A stretch of DNA of 13,746 bases from NCBI GenBank assembly GCA_023403375.1, contig JAEYEN010000019.1:1-13746 (forward strand), written 5' to 3'. The position numbers and the translations under genes are program-made. Below, one piece after another: positions 6,708 through 13,556 of the stretch. The notes beneath the pieces are model-generated. The model saw only the letters and a list, made by a program, of their open reading frames with translations. It ran no database searches and was not told where the DNA came from. The stretch comes from Bacillota bacterium. GTDB lineage: Bacteria > Bacillota > Clostridia > Christensenellales > Borkfalkiaceae. Within the stretch, counting starts at the first letter, position 1. The number at the start of each line of letters is the position of its first letter.

Positions 6708-7990
6708 TGGAAAAAGTTAAAAAAGAAACAAAAGCCGAAAATTCGGTTAACGAAACGGAAACCGAAACGATTGAGAAAAAGGCGGAAAGCGAAACCAAAA
6801 CTGCGGATAAAAACGAAATCCGCGGTCGGGATTTACTAAGCGGCGGCGATACAGTAACCGTTAAACAGAAATTTATAAACTATCTTAAAGCAATGCCCAA
6901 AAGATATTTTATAACCGCTTTTTCGGGTATGGCGCTGGGGCTTTTCTGCACGCTTATAGCAGGCACTATTATAAGTATGTTTGCAGGGTGGATAGGCACC
7001 GATAATTTCTTCGGGAGTTTTCTTAACGTCGTCGGCACGGTAGCAAAAATTCTGATGGGCGCAGGTATCGGTATAGGTATCGCGTATAAATTGAACGCAA
7101 AACCGCTTGTGATATTTTCGGCGGCGGTTACGGGGTTTATAGGTGCGTATGCGCTTAATATAATCGGCGGCACGATGACGGCGGACTATTTTGCGACCGT
7201 CTTTCAGAAAGGGCTCCCCGGCAATCCGATAGGCTCTTACGTGTGCGCCATGTTCACGATAGAAATAGCAAATCTTTATGCCGGCAAAACCAAATTCGAT
7301 ATTATTTTCGTTCCGCTCGGTATGATTTTAATGTGCGTCGGCGCGATTTACGTTGCGTGGCCCTTTATAAAACTTATCGACCTGTTTGCGGAACTTCTTG
7401 TAATAACCATAAACGCGGGCGCGGCGGTTAAAATCATTATAGGTATAGTCATATCAGTGGTTATGGGGATATTGCTTACAATGCCCACGTCTTCCGCGGC
7501 AATCTGGGTGGCGATAGCGACTTCCGAAACGGCGGCTAATAATCCCGAAGTGTTTGCCATTGCGGGCGGCGCGGCGGTGGCAGGGTGCGCGGCGCATATG
7601 GTGGGCTTCGGTGTGGCGTCTTTCAGAGAAAACGGGTTCAGCGGACTTGTTTCGCAGGGGCTTGGGACAAGTATGCTGCAAATTCCTAATATAATGAAAA
7701 AACCGTCAATTATGCTTCCCGAAATAATCGCCAGCGTCTTTTCGGGACTTGTGGCGGTGCTTTTGGATATAAGGTGTACTGCGGCAGGCGGCGGTATGGG
7801 AACAAGCGGTTTGGTAGGGCTTTTCGGCGTGATAGACGCTTGCCAGACTTATAACGTGCCAACTATAAACGTTGTTTTCGGTATAATTCTTTGCCTTTTC
7901 GTTATCCCTGCGGCAATAAGTTTTACGGTAAGCGAAATAATGCGTAAAAAGGGAGTTATCGCGTTCGGAGATATGAAACTCCCCGAATAA
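6707..7990 (+). CDS. PTS EIIC-family (PTS_EIIC_2-like) membrane transporter
   Basis: The product is 427 residues. Residues 1 to about 55 are hydrophilic and rich in Glu, Lys and Thr. Residues from about 65 onward form roughly eight to ten hydrophobic segments. Stretches such as RYFITAFSGMALGLF, AGKTKFDIIFVPLG, MPTSSAAIWVAIA and GGGMGTSGLVGLFGV match the PTS sugar-transporter IIC subunit family of the PTS_EIIC_2 type. Known EIIC proteins carry sugars through the membrane while EIIA/EIIB domains supply phosphate. No EIIA, EIIB or HPr gene is in the window, so either these act from elsewhere or this protein works without them. Substrate is unknown. The long charged N-terminal tail is not part of the transport domain and is unusual. 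Start ATG overlaps the upstream stop (TAATG). A terminator follows 150 bases after the stop. Confidence 0.82.
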   Translation: MEKVKKETKAENSVNETETETIEKKAESETKTADKNEIRGRDLLSGGDTVTVKQKFINYLKAMPKRYFITAFSGMALGLFCTLIAGTIISMFAGWIGTDNFFGSFLNVVGTVAKILMGAGIGIGIAYKLNAKPLVIFSAAVTGFIGAYALNIIGGTMTADYFATVFQKGLPGNPIGSYVCAMFTIEIANLYAGKTKFDIIFVPLGMILMCVGAIYVAWPFIKLIDLFAELLVITINAGAAVKIIIGIVISVVMGILLTMPTSSAAIWVAIATSETAANNPEVFAIAGGAAVAGCAAHMVGFGVASFRENGFSGLVSQGLGTSMLQIPNIMKKPSIMLPEIIASVFSGLVAVLLDIRCTAAGGGMGTSGLVGLFGVIDACQTYNVPTINVVFGIILCLFVIPAAISFTVSEIMRKKGVIAFGDMKLPE

Positions 7991-8140
7991 ACTTTGTTAA
8001 CGCTTTTTTCAAAAACGGAGTAACTCGAATTAAAAATAAAACGCGTGTAAGATTGAAAGTACGTTATAAACAATTTGTATTGTAAATAAATATACGCTTA
8101 CGTGTTGTAAATAGTAAAAAAGTTATATACAAAATACATT
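7991..8140. other. AT-rich 3' untranslated/intergenic stretch
   Basis: There are 150 bases between the transporter stop and the terminator, very AT-rich, with no ATG-initiated ORF of note on the + strand. A short dyad ACAAT-TTGT-ATTGT is present, and no recognised RNA element or promoter is apparent. Confidence 0.4.
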
Positions 8141-8174
8141 AAAAAAGACGGTTTTTCCGTCTTTTTTTCTTTTA
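8141..8174 (+). terminator. Rho-independent terminator after the EIIC-like gene
   Basis: GACGG (8147-8151), loop TTTTT, CCGTC (8157-8161), preceded by six A and followed by seven T then CTTTT. The flanking A/T runs lengthen the stem to about 11 bp. It separates the phosphoesterase/transporter unit from yabP. Confidence 0.9.
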
Positions 8175-8177
8175 TGG

Positions 8178-8207
8178 TGTTAATTTTTTCTTTTGGGGCA
8201 TAATTTA
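8178..8207 (+). promoter_or_regulatory. Possible mother-cell sigma promoter of yabP
   Basis: CATAATTTA at 8199-8207 matches the CATAnnnTA -10 pattern of sigma-E/sigma-K promoters, with an AT-rich TGTTAAT region about 14 bases upstream. In Bacillus subtilis yabP is transcribed in the mother cell during sporulation, so this sigma class is expected. The -35 match is weak. Confidence 0.4.
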
Positions 8208-8232
8208 TAAAAAAGAATGTGGAGGCGATGAA

Positions 8233-8496
8233 ATGCAGCAGACTGAAACAGAAGTCGATAAATTGGTTTTAGACGGCAGAAAGCGGCTTACGATGAGCGG
8301 AGTTGAAGCCGTGGACGGGTTTTCCGAACAGAGCCTTGTTTTGTCCGTTAAAGGTGTAAAAGTATACGTCGGCGGGGAAAATATAAAAATTACCGCTTTT
8401 AATAAGTCGAGCGGCAATCTTACCGCAGACGGCGAGTTTACGGAAATAAGGTACGGTAAAAAGAAAGCGCCCTTTTTCAAACGCGTTTTCAAATAA
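8233..8496 (+). CDS. yabP: Sporulation protein YabP
   Basis: The 87-residue product matches the YabP/YqfC family. It has LDGRKRLTMSGVEAVDGF near residues 13-30, then KVYVGGENIKITAFN and the closing short beta repeats that form a small beta-rich domain, ending in a basic FFKRVFK tail. In Bacillus YabP is needed for normal spore formation (coat/cortex morphogenesis) in the mother cell. Start: GGAGG at 8221-8225 is 7 bases before this ATG. An ATG at 8228 is in a different frame and is too close to the ribosome site. YabQ follows 18 bases downstream, the same order as in Bacillus. The length is usual for the family. Its presence, with YabQ, is the best evidence in the window that the organism makes endospores. 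Confidence 0.9.
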   Translation: MQQTETEVDKLVLDGRKRLTMSGVEAVDGFSEQSLVLSVKGVKVYVGGENIKITAFNKSSGNLTADGEFTEIRYGKKKAPFFKRVFK

Positions 8497-8514
8497 ATTT
8501 TTGCGGGGCGAGTA

Positions 8515-8862
8515 ATGTTTGTAACCGCTAATCAGTTTTACGTTTTTGCGGCGTGTTTTTGTTTCGGCGGCGCCGCTGGAATAATTTTATCGTTCGTTCA
8601 GGTCGCAAAAAGGATTATAAAAATAAAGCCGATTTGTTGTCTTGCAGATATTCTGACGTTTGTTTTAATAGCCATGTCGTACGTGGCGTATTCTTACCGT
8701 ATGTGTTTTCCGTCGCTCAGGTTTTATATGATTTTCGGCGTTTTTTCGGGTATTGCGGTTTGTGTTAAAAGTTTTGGCATTATACTTGCAAAATTCGGCA
8801 AAAAGTTATATAATAAACTCATAAACCAAAGAGGTAAAAAACGTGACGGACGAAAAGTTTAA
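8515..8862 (+). CDS. yabQ: Spore cortex biosynthesis protein YabQ
   Basis: The 115-residue membrane protein has three to four hydrophobic segments (about 6-28, 38-60, 66-92) and a strongly basic C-terminal tail (KKLYNKLINQRGKKRDGRKV). The segment LRFYMIFGVFSGI is typical of the YabQ family. In Bacillus YabQ sits in the outer forespore membrane and is required for cortex formation. Identification is supported by position between yabP and divIC, the classic neighbours. ATG at 8515 follows a modest GGGGCGAG ribosome site. The last 20 bases overlap the start of divIC in another frame, so the two are translationally coupled. Paired with YabP it indicates a sporulation operon that runs into cell-division functions. 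Confidence 0.85.
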   Translation: MFVTANQFYVFAACFCFGGAAGIILSFVQVAKRIIKIKPICCLADILTFVLIAMSYVAYSYRMCFPSLRFYMIFGVFSGIAVCVKSFGIILAKFGKKLYNKLINQRGKKRDGRKV

Positions 8863-9115
8863 AAAGGTTGTCGTGTCATCTACTGTCGGCGCAGTGCTTT
8901 TAGTGGTTTTTCTGCTTGTTATTATGGTCTATCAACTTGCCGTTATCGGCTCGGAAAGGCGCAGGGAAGCGGAACTTAACGCCGCAATAGAAGAATATCG
9001 CATACTTAAAGAAGACAGTTCGAAAGAACTCGACGCTTGTTCCAAAAGGTGGTGGATAGAAGAGCGTGCGAGAGAACTCGGCTACCGTTTTATCGACGAT
9101 AAATTGTATAAATAA
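8843..9115 (+). CDS. divIC: Septum formation initiator DivIC/FtsB family
   Basis: This 90-residue bitopic protein has a short basic cytoplasmic start, one transmembrane helix at about residues 9-33, then a charged coiled-coil (about 36-62) ending in the typical short globular tail WWIEERARELGYRF. This is the layout of DivIC/FtsB, which joins DivIB/FtsQ and FtsL in the divisome. The start codon is GTG, selected because AGAGG lies 8 bases upstream and no later ATG or GTG leaves a complete membrane helix. The gene overlaps yabQ by 20 bases. The yabP-yabQ-divIC order is conserved in Firmicutes. A copy of the 13-base sequence at its end recurs 37 bases downstream. Confidence 0.88.
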   Translation: MTDEKFKKVVVSSTVGAVLLVVFLLVIMVYQLAVIGSERRREAELNAAIEEYRILKEDSSKELDACSKRWWIEERARELGYRFIDDKLYK

Positions 9116-9167
9116 TCGTACGAATTATCGCGCAAACGAATTGTATAAATACTGAATGTAAAGTAAT

Positions 9168-10034
9168 ATGAACGACATTGTGTACGGCGTTATAGACGTA
9201 GGTTCGAATTCCGTAAGGCTTATGATTGCGGACGGAAAGGGAACGAGATATAAAAAAACAAAAATAACAAAACTTGCGGAAGGCTTCGGCGAAGATTCGA
9301 TGCTAAAACAAAATGCTATCGAAAGAACGGTGGATGCAATCCGCTTTTTTTATGAAGAAGCGCTTTTAGTCGGCGCAAACGAGATTTATGCGTTTGCCAC
9401 TGCCGCCGTGAGAAGGGCGGCGAATAAGACCGAATTTACCGATAAAGTATATAAAGCCTGCGGCGTTAAAGTAGACGTTATAAGCGGCGAAAAAGAAGCG
9501 GCTTACGGCGCAAGCGGCGCGCTTGACGGCGACGGCGGACTTATCGACATCGGCGGCGCGAGTTCCGAAATAACCGTTTTGAAAAGCGGTTTGCCCGTTT
9601 ATACTTACAGCCTTGATTTGGGAACGGTCAGACTGAAAAACGCGTGCGGACAGGATAAAGATAAACTTACCGCGCTGATTGACGAAAAAATCAAACTTTA
9701 CGGCGACGTGCCGAAATCGGATTTTACGGCAATCGGCGGCACGGCAACTACCGTTTGCGCGCTTTTGCAGCAACTTGAACCTTACGACCCGAAAAAGGTA
9801 GAAGGGTATATCATAAAGAAAAAGGAACTTTCCGAATTGTCGGACAAACTTTTTACTCTTGACTTGGAAGAAAAAGAAAGGCTTAAAGGTTTGCAAAAAG
9901 AAAGAGCGGACGTTATAGCCGGCGGCACGCTTTTGCTGCTTAAAATTATGGAAAAACTTTCCGTAAACGAAATAAAGGTTTCGGAAAAAGACAATCTGGA
10001 AGGGTATCTTAAAGCAAAAACGGAGAAAAAATGA
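9168..10034 (+). CDS. Ppx/GppA-family phosphatase (exopolyphosphatase / pppGpp phosphohydrolase)
   Basis: This 288-residue protein is of the ASKHA ATPase-like fold. The first phosphate motif is IDVGSNSVRLMI (residues 9-20), the second is IDIGGASSEIT (126-136; D127, E134), and the adenosine-type glycine motif IGGTATTVCAL spans 189-199. A likely catalytic Glu110 lies in ISGEKEA. The family hydrolyses polyphosphate or the gamma-phosphate of pppGpp. The short length (about 290, no C-terminal HD domain) is usual in clostridia, and the substrate cannot be told from sequence. ATG at 9168 gives the canonical family start, but its ribosome site is poor. It follows divIC by 52 bases, in the place where Bacillus has the S1-domain gene yabR. 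Its stop overlaps the next gene's start (ATGA), so the protease downstream is coupled to it. Confidence 0.88.
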   Translation: MNDIVYGVIDVGSNSVRLMIADGKGTRYKKTKITKLAEGFGEDSMLKQNAIERTVDAIRFFYEEALLVGANEIYAFATAAVRRAANKTEFTDKVYKACGVKVDVISGEKEAAYGASGALDGDGGLIDIGGASSEITVLKSGLPVYTYSLDLGTVRLKNACGQDKDKLTALIDEKIKLYGDVPKSDFTAIGGTATTVCALLQQLEPYDPKKVEGYIIKKKELSELSDKLFTLDLEEKERLKGLQKERADVIAGGTLLLLKIMEKLSVNEIKVSEKDNLEGYLKAKTEKK

Positions 10035-11131
10035 AAAGACGCACATCTGTTATCAACAACGTAATCCTGTTTGCGATAGTTATAGGGCTTGTGTTCGCGG
10101 TCGCTTTTTACGGCAACGCAAAATATAAAAACCCCGATTTAGTCGTCGTTATTGCATGTTATCTCGGCGGCGCGATTTTATGGGGGCTTATCAACGCGTT
10201 TTCCCACGAAGCGGGGCATATTATAGCCTGCAAAAAAAATTCTTTCAAAGTAACGGTGCTGTCCGTCTGGTTTTTCAGATGGACCAGAATAAGAAAGCGT
10301 TTCCGCTTTGATTTTACTATGATAGGCAACGAAGCGGGCTTTACCGAAAGTATCCCCGTGTGCGGCGGAAACATGGAAAAACGCTATAAAAACATTGCCG
10401 CAGGCGGAATTATCGCTTCGCTCATATTAACCGTTATTTCGGTTGCGATGATGTTTACGGCGGGGCACGTTCCTATTGCGGTTTATTGCGTTTTAAGTAT
10501 ATCGCTTCCTGTTTCGGCTTATTATTTTATAGGCAATCTTTTGCCTATGATAAACGGCGGGGCGAGAAACGACGGGGCGATAGTTTTCGGTATAAAGAAG
10601 AAAGATAAAGCGCTTACGGTCGCATGTTCCGTTCTGGAAATTCAAGCCGCGCTTTTTGAAGGGAAATCGCCTTCCGAGATTGACGAGAAATTTTACTCCG
10701 ACCTTCCGCAGTTGCCGGAAGACGACTTGTACTTTTTGCAACTTTTAAACGCCAGATATTATTACTATCTCGATAAAGGCGACGCGGAAAACGCGAAAAA
10801 GACGTCTGACAGGCTTGTTTCTCTTGAAGATTATCTTCCGAAAGAACTCGAATATTCGGCAAAAGCAGATTCTCTTTATAACGCCTGCACGTTCGATTAT
10901 AACGAAGAGAGAGCGGACGAACTTATGTACGAACTCGAAAAGTATCTTAATTCCGAAAACACGGCGACTAATCTGCGTATAAAACTCGCGTATCTGCTAT
11001 ATGTAAAAAAAGAAAAAGAATACGCCAAAGATTTTTATAACCGCGGCGTTAAAGTGGCTTCTAAATGTTTTATCAAAGGGCTCGGAAAAACGGAAATAAA
11101 ACTTTTCGACGAGATGAAAAAAGATTTTTAA
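10031..11131 (+). CDS. M50-like (site-2 protease type) membrane metalloprotease with C-terminal helical domain
   Basis: The product is 366 residues. Four membrane segments lie at about 8-28, 36-57, 122-144 and 148-171. The second ends in the zinc-protease motif His59-Glu60-x-x-His63 (SHEAGHIIA). The fourth is followed by NLLPMINGG then Asn180-Asp181-Gly182, the third-ligand region of Gram-positive M50 enzymes, where Asp181 would complete the metal site. Residues about 195-366 are soluble, charged and helical, with TPR-like spacing of aromatic and Ala residues. The family cleaves transmembrane or membrane-near substrates such as anti-sigma factors or peptide precursors; the substrate here is unknown. 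ATG is coupled to the Ppx/GppA stop (ATGA), with GGAG 6 bases upstream. It is the last gene of the yabP run, before a terminator. Confidence 0.78.
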   Translation: MKRRTSVINNVILFAIVIGLVFAVAFYGNAKYKNPDLVVVIACYLGGAILWGLINAFSHEAGHIIACKKNSFKVTVLSVWFFRWTRIRKRFRFDFTMIGNEAGFTESIPVCGGNMEKRYKNIAAGGIIASLILTVISVAMMFTAGHVPIAVYCVLSISLPVSAYYFIGNLLPMINGGARNDGAIVFGIKKKDKALTVACSVLEIQAALFEGKSPSEIDEKFYSDLPQLPEDDLYFLQLLNARYYYYLDKGDAENAKKTSDRLVSLEDYLPKELEYSAKADSLYNACTFDYNEERADELMYELEKYLNSENTATNLRIKLAYLLYVKKEKEYAKDFYNRGVKVASKCFIKGLGKTEIKLFDEMKKDF

Positions 11132-11200
11132 CTTTTTAACGAACGAAAAAGTTAAAGCAGTAAAAGAATACGATACGCCCCGTAAAAAGGCGTTAAAGGC

Positions 11201-11235
11201 AAAAAGCCGCGTTTTAGCGCGGCTTTTTGTTTTGT
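11201..11235. terminator. Bidirectional terminator between convergent genes
   Basis: Arms AAAAAGCCGCG (11201-11211) and CGCGGCTTTTT (11218-11228), with loop TTTTAG, pair perfectly. The + side is followed by GTTTTG, and the minus side also ends in a T-run. It can end both the protease transcript and the minus-strand zinc-finger gene that stops at 11246. Confidence 0.88.
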
Positions 11236-11245
11236 CTTGCGGTAA

Positions 11246-11395
11246 TCAACCTATATACTCTAAGTCCGAATAACAATAAGGACAAATATTTTTGGTTTTT
11301 TGGGCGCAGTCGGAACAAATAACCGCGCCGCAGTTTTTACATTCAAGCATATTACCGTCGTTGATTGTTTTTCTGCAATTTTTACAATCGCTCAT
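11246..11395 (-). CDS. Small four-CxxC zinc-binding protein
   Basis: A 49-residue protein reads leftward from ATG (11395-11393) to TGA (11248-11246). It has eight cysteines in four CxxC pairs: Cys4/7, Cys19/22, Cys27/30 and Cys38/41. The spacing fits two structural zinc sites, either two consecutive ribbons or a cross-braced RING/LIM-like knuckle. The rest is polar, with Lys and Asn near the start and an acidic SDLEYIG end. There is a GGGAG ribosome site 8 bases before the ATG, and the hairpin at 11201-11228 serves as terminator. It is the only minus-strand gene found and is easily missed because of its size. I do not recognise a named family; small proteins of this type bind zinc and may contact nucleic acid or another protein. 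Overlapping + strand reading (11300-11500) has no ribosome site. Confidence 0.75.
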   Translation of the reverse strand: MSDCKNCRKTINDGNMLECKNCGAVICSDCAQKTKNICPYCYSDLEYIG

Positions 11396-11530
11396 TTTCT
11401 TTCTCCCGTGAAAATCGATTATCTATATTGTGTTTCCGTTAAAAATTTTTATGCGTTTTTGCTTAAAACGGATAAAAAGAACAGCCCCGCATTCGGCTGA
11501 CGTTAAAAAAGGGCGTATTATTTACCTTAA

Positions 11531-11569
11531 TTTCACCCTTAAAATTATATATAATTTTAAAGAGTGAAA
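11531..11569. repeat. Long AT-rich inverted repeat upstream of gyrB
   Basis: The core at 11539-11560 is a perfect 22-base palindrome. TTTCAC on the left (11531-11536) and GTGAAA on the right (11564-11569) extend it, so the arms are about 19 and 20 bases with a one-base offset and one mismatch. It ends 6 bases before the gyrB -35 and has no T-tract directly after it. It could be an operator, an UP-like element, or a cruciform-prone site sensitive to supercoiling. Confidence 0.6.
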
Positions 11570-11575
11570 AAAAGC

Positions 11576-11604
11576 TTGTTTTTTTTGCCGAAACATGATA
11601 TAAT
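11576..11604 (+). promoter_or_regulatory. gyrB vegetative promoter
   Basis: TTGTTT (11576-11581) and TATAAT (11599-11604) have a 17-base spacer. The expected start near 11611 gives a leader of about 24 bases carrying the AAAGGTG ribosome site before the ATG at 11635. Confidence 0.78.
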
Positions 11605-11634
11605 TTTTAAGACAAAATATTTAAAAGGTGTGCT

Positions 11635-13545
11635 ATGGAAGAAAGAAACAAAGTCGGCGGCAATTACGGCGAAAGTCAGATTCAGGTTTTGGAAGGGCTT
11701 GACCCCGTCAGAAAAAGACCGGGTATGTATATCGGCTCAACGGACGTCAGGGGTTTGCATCATCTGGTGCATGAAATCGTAGATAACTCTATCGACGAAG
11801 CGCTTTCCGGATATTGCGACACAATCTCCGTGATATTCAATAACGACGGGTCGTGTACCATAAAAGATAACGGCAGGGGTATACCGACGGCTATACACCA
11901 TACCGAAGGCATTTCCGCGGTAGAAGTTGTTTTGACAAAACTGCACGCCGGCGGTAAATTCGGCGGCGGCGGATATAAAATTTCCGGCGGACTTCACGGC
12001 GTCGGTCTTTCTGTCGTCAACGCGCTTTCAGAATGGCTGGAAGTAGAAGTATATCAGAACGGCAAAAAATACAAGCAGACCTATAACCGCGGTATTCCGC
12101 AGGCGCCCTTAAAAATAGTGGGGGACGCGGACTTTACCGGCACGTGGGTTACTTTTATGCCCGACGACGAGATTTTTGAAACGGTAGACTTTAATTACGA
12201 CACCGTTAAAACCAGACTTCGCGAACTTGCCTACCTCAATAAAGGTCTTACCATTAAAATGGAAGATAAAAGGGCGGGCAGAGAACAGCACGACGAATTT
12301 ATTTACGAAGGCGGTATCTCGCACTTCGTTGAAGATTTGAGCAAGAATAAAAATCCTATTTTTGAAAAGCCCGTTTATTTCGACGTTTTTTACGGCGATA
12401 CGGAAGTCGAAGTCGCTCTTCAATACACCGATACTTATAACGAAACCATTTATGCGTTTGCAAATAACATAAACACCGAAGAAGGCGGCACGCATTTAGA
12501 AGGGTTTAAGAATTCGCTTACGAGAATAATAAACGATTTCGGAAAGAAGCATAACGCCTTAAAAGGCGAAGAAAAAGTTTCTTCCGACGACGTGAGAGAA
12601 GGTCTTGTCGCAGTCGTTTCGGTAAAACTTACCGAACCGCAATTCGAGGGACAGACAAAGACGAAACTCGGCAATTCCGAGATGAGAAACTACGTTTCCA
12701 AAGCGATGAACGAATACTTCGGCACTTTCCTTGAAGAAAACCCCGACAAGGCAAAAGAAGTAATAATAAAATGCGTAACCGCTCAGCGTGCGAGAGAAGC
12801 GGCGCGTCTTGCGAGAGAAAGCACCAGAAGAAAAGGCGCGTTAGAGAGCACCACACTCCCCGGTAAACTTGCCGATTGTTCCGATAAAAACCCCGCGTTT
12901 TGCGAAATATTCCTTGTAGAAGGCGATTCCGCAGGCGGCAGTGCGAAACAGGGCAGGGACAGACGTTTTCAGGCGATATTGCCGCTCAGGGGCAAAATAC
13001 TCAACGTAGAAAAAGCCAGAATAAACAGAGTTCTGGAAAATGAAGAAATAAAAGCGATGATAACCGCGTTCGGCGGCGGTATGCAGGAAGATTTCGACGT
13101 TACGAAACTTCGTTACGACAGAATTATTTGTATGACCGATGCCGACGTTGACGGCAGTCATATCAGAATATTATTGCTTACTTTCTTTTTCAGATTTATG
13201 AAGCCGTTAATCGAACAAGGGCACGTGTATATCGCGCAGCCGCCCCTTTATAAAGCGACCAAAAATAAAGTCGACAAATATCTTTATTCGGATAAAGAAC
13301 TTGCGGATTACCTTGCGGAAGTGGGTAAATGCGATATTCAACGTTATAAAGGTCTTGGCGAAATGGACCCCACGCAGTTGTGGGATACCACGATGAACCC
13401 CGAAACGAGAACTATGCTTAAAGTTACGATGGAAGACGCGGTAGAAGCCAACGAAACGTTTTCTAAACTTATGGGCGACGAACCCGAACTGCGCCGTCAG
13501 TTCATAGAAGAAAACGCAAAACTCGTTACCGATTTAGACGTTTAA
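11635..13545 (+). CDS. gyrB: DNA gyrase subunit B
   Basis: The 636-residue product is the ATPase subunit of DNA gyrase. The GHKL ATPase domain shows HEIVDNSIDEA (Glu47, Asn51), DNGRGIP (from Asp78), and the glycine lid GGKFGGGGYKISGGLHGVGLSVVNALS. The transducer domain follows. The TOPRIM domain opens with EGDSAGGSAKQGRDR (Glu429) and has the metal-binding triad TDADVDG (Asp502, Asp504, Asp506). A C-terminal tail ends YKGLGEMDPTQLW and onward. The size, with no insertion in TOPRIM, is that of Gram-positive GyrB, and PLRGKILNVEKA is the Gram-positive form. With GyrA it introduces negative supercoils using ATP. It has its own promoter, and gyrA follows after 11 bases in the same message. Upstream genes are not the usual dnaA-dnaN-recF set. 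Confidence 0.97.
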   Translation: MEERNKVGGNYGESQIQVLEGLDPVRKRPGMYIGSTDVRGLHHLVHEIVDNSIDEALSGYCDTISVIFNNDGSCTIKDNGRGIPTAIHHTEGISAVEVVLTKLHAGGKFGGGGYKISGGLHGVGLSVVNALSEWLEVEVYQNGKKYKQTYNRGIPQAPLKIVGDADFTGTWVTFMPDDEIFETVDFNYDTVKTRLRELAYLNKGLTIKMEDKRAGREQHDEFIYEGGISHFVEDLSKNKNPIFEKPVYFDVFYGDTEVEVALQYTDTYNETIYAFANNINTEEGGTHLEGFKNSLTRIINDFGKKHNALKGEEKVSSDDVREGLVAVVSVKLTEPQFEGQTKTKLGNSEMRNYVSKAMNEYFGTFLEENPDKAKEVIIKCVTAQRAREAARLARESTRRKGALESTTLPGKLADCSDKNPAFCEIFLVEGDSAGGSAKQGRDRRFQAILPLRGKILNVEKARINRVLENEEIKAMITAFGGGMQEDFDVTKLRYDRIICMTDADVDGSHIRILLLTFFFRFMKPLIEQGHVYIAQPPLYKATKNKVDKYLYSDKELADYLAEVGKCDIQRYKGLGEMDPTQLWDTTMNPETRTMLKVTMEDAVEANETFSKLMGDEPELRRQFIEENAKLVTDLDV

Positions 13546-13556
13546 GGAGATAAAAG

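Noticed and set aside
9141..9169. TTGTAT-17-TAATAT promoter-like pair at the Ppx/GppA start
   Set aside because: The -10 runs into the ATG, so transcription would begin inside the gene and lose the conserved first motif region; it is probably an AT-rich coincidence.
9366..10046. Minus-strand open frame of 226 codons over the Ppx/GppA gene
   Set aside because: Phe/Arg/Lys-rich antisense translation of a conserved gene, with no domain and no plausible ribosome site.
11482..11499. Short hairpin AGCC/GGCT upstream of gyrB
   Set aside because: Only 4-5 base pairs with a large loop; not convincing as a terminator or riboswitch in either direction.
11300..11500. Plus-strand open frame of 66 codons
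   Set aside because: It is largely antisense to the four-CxxC gene, lacks a ribosome site and has no recognisable features.
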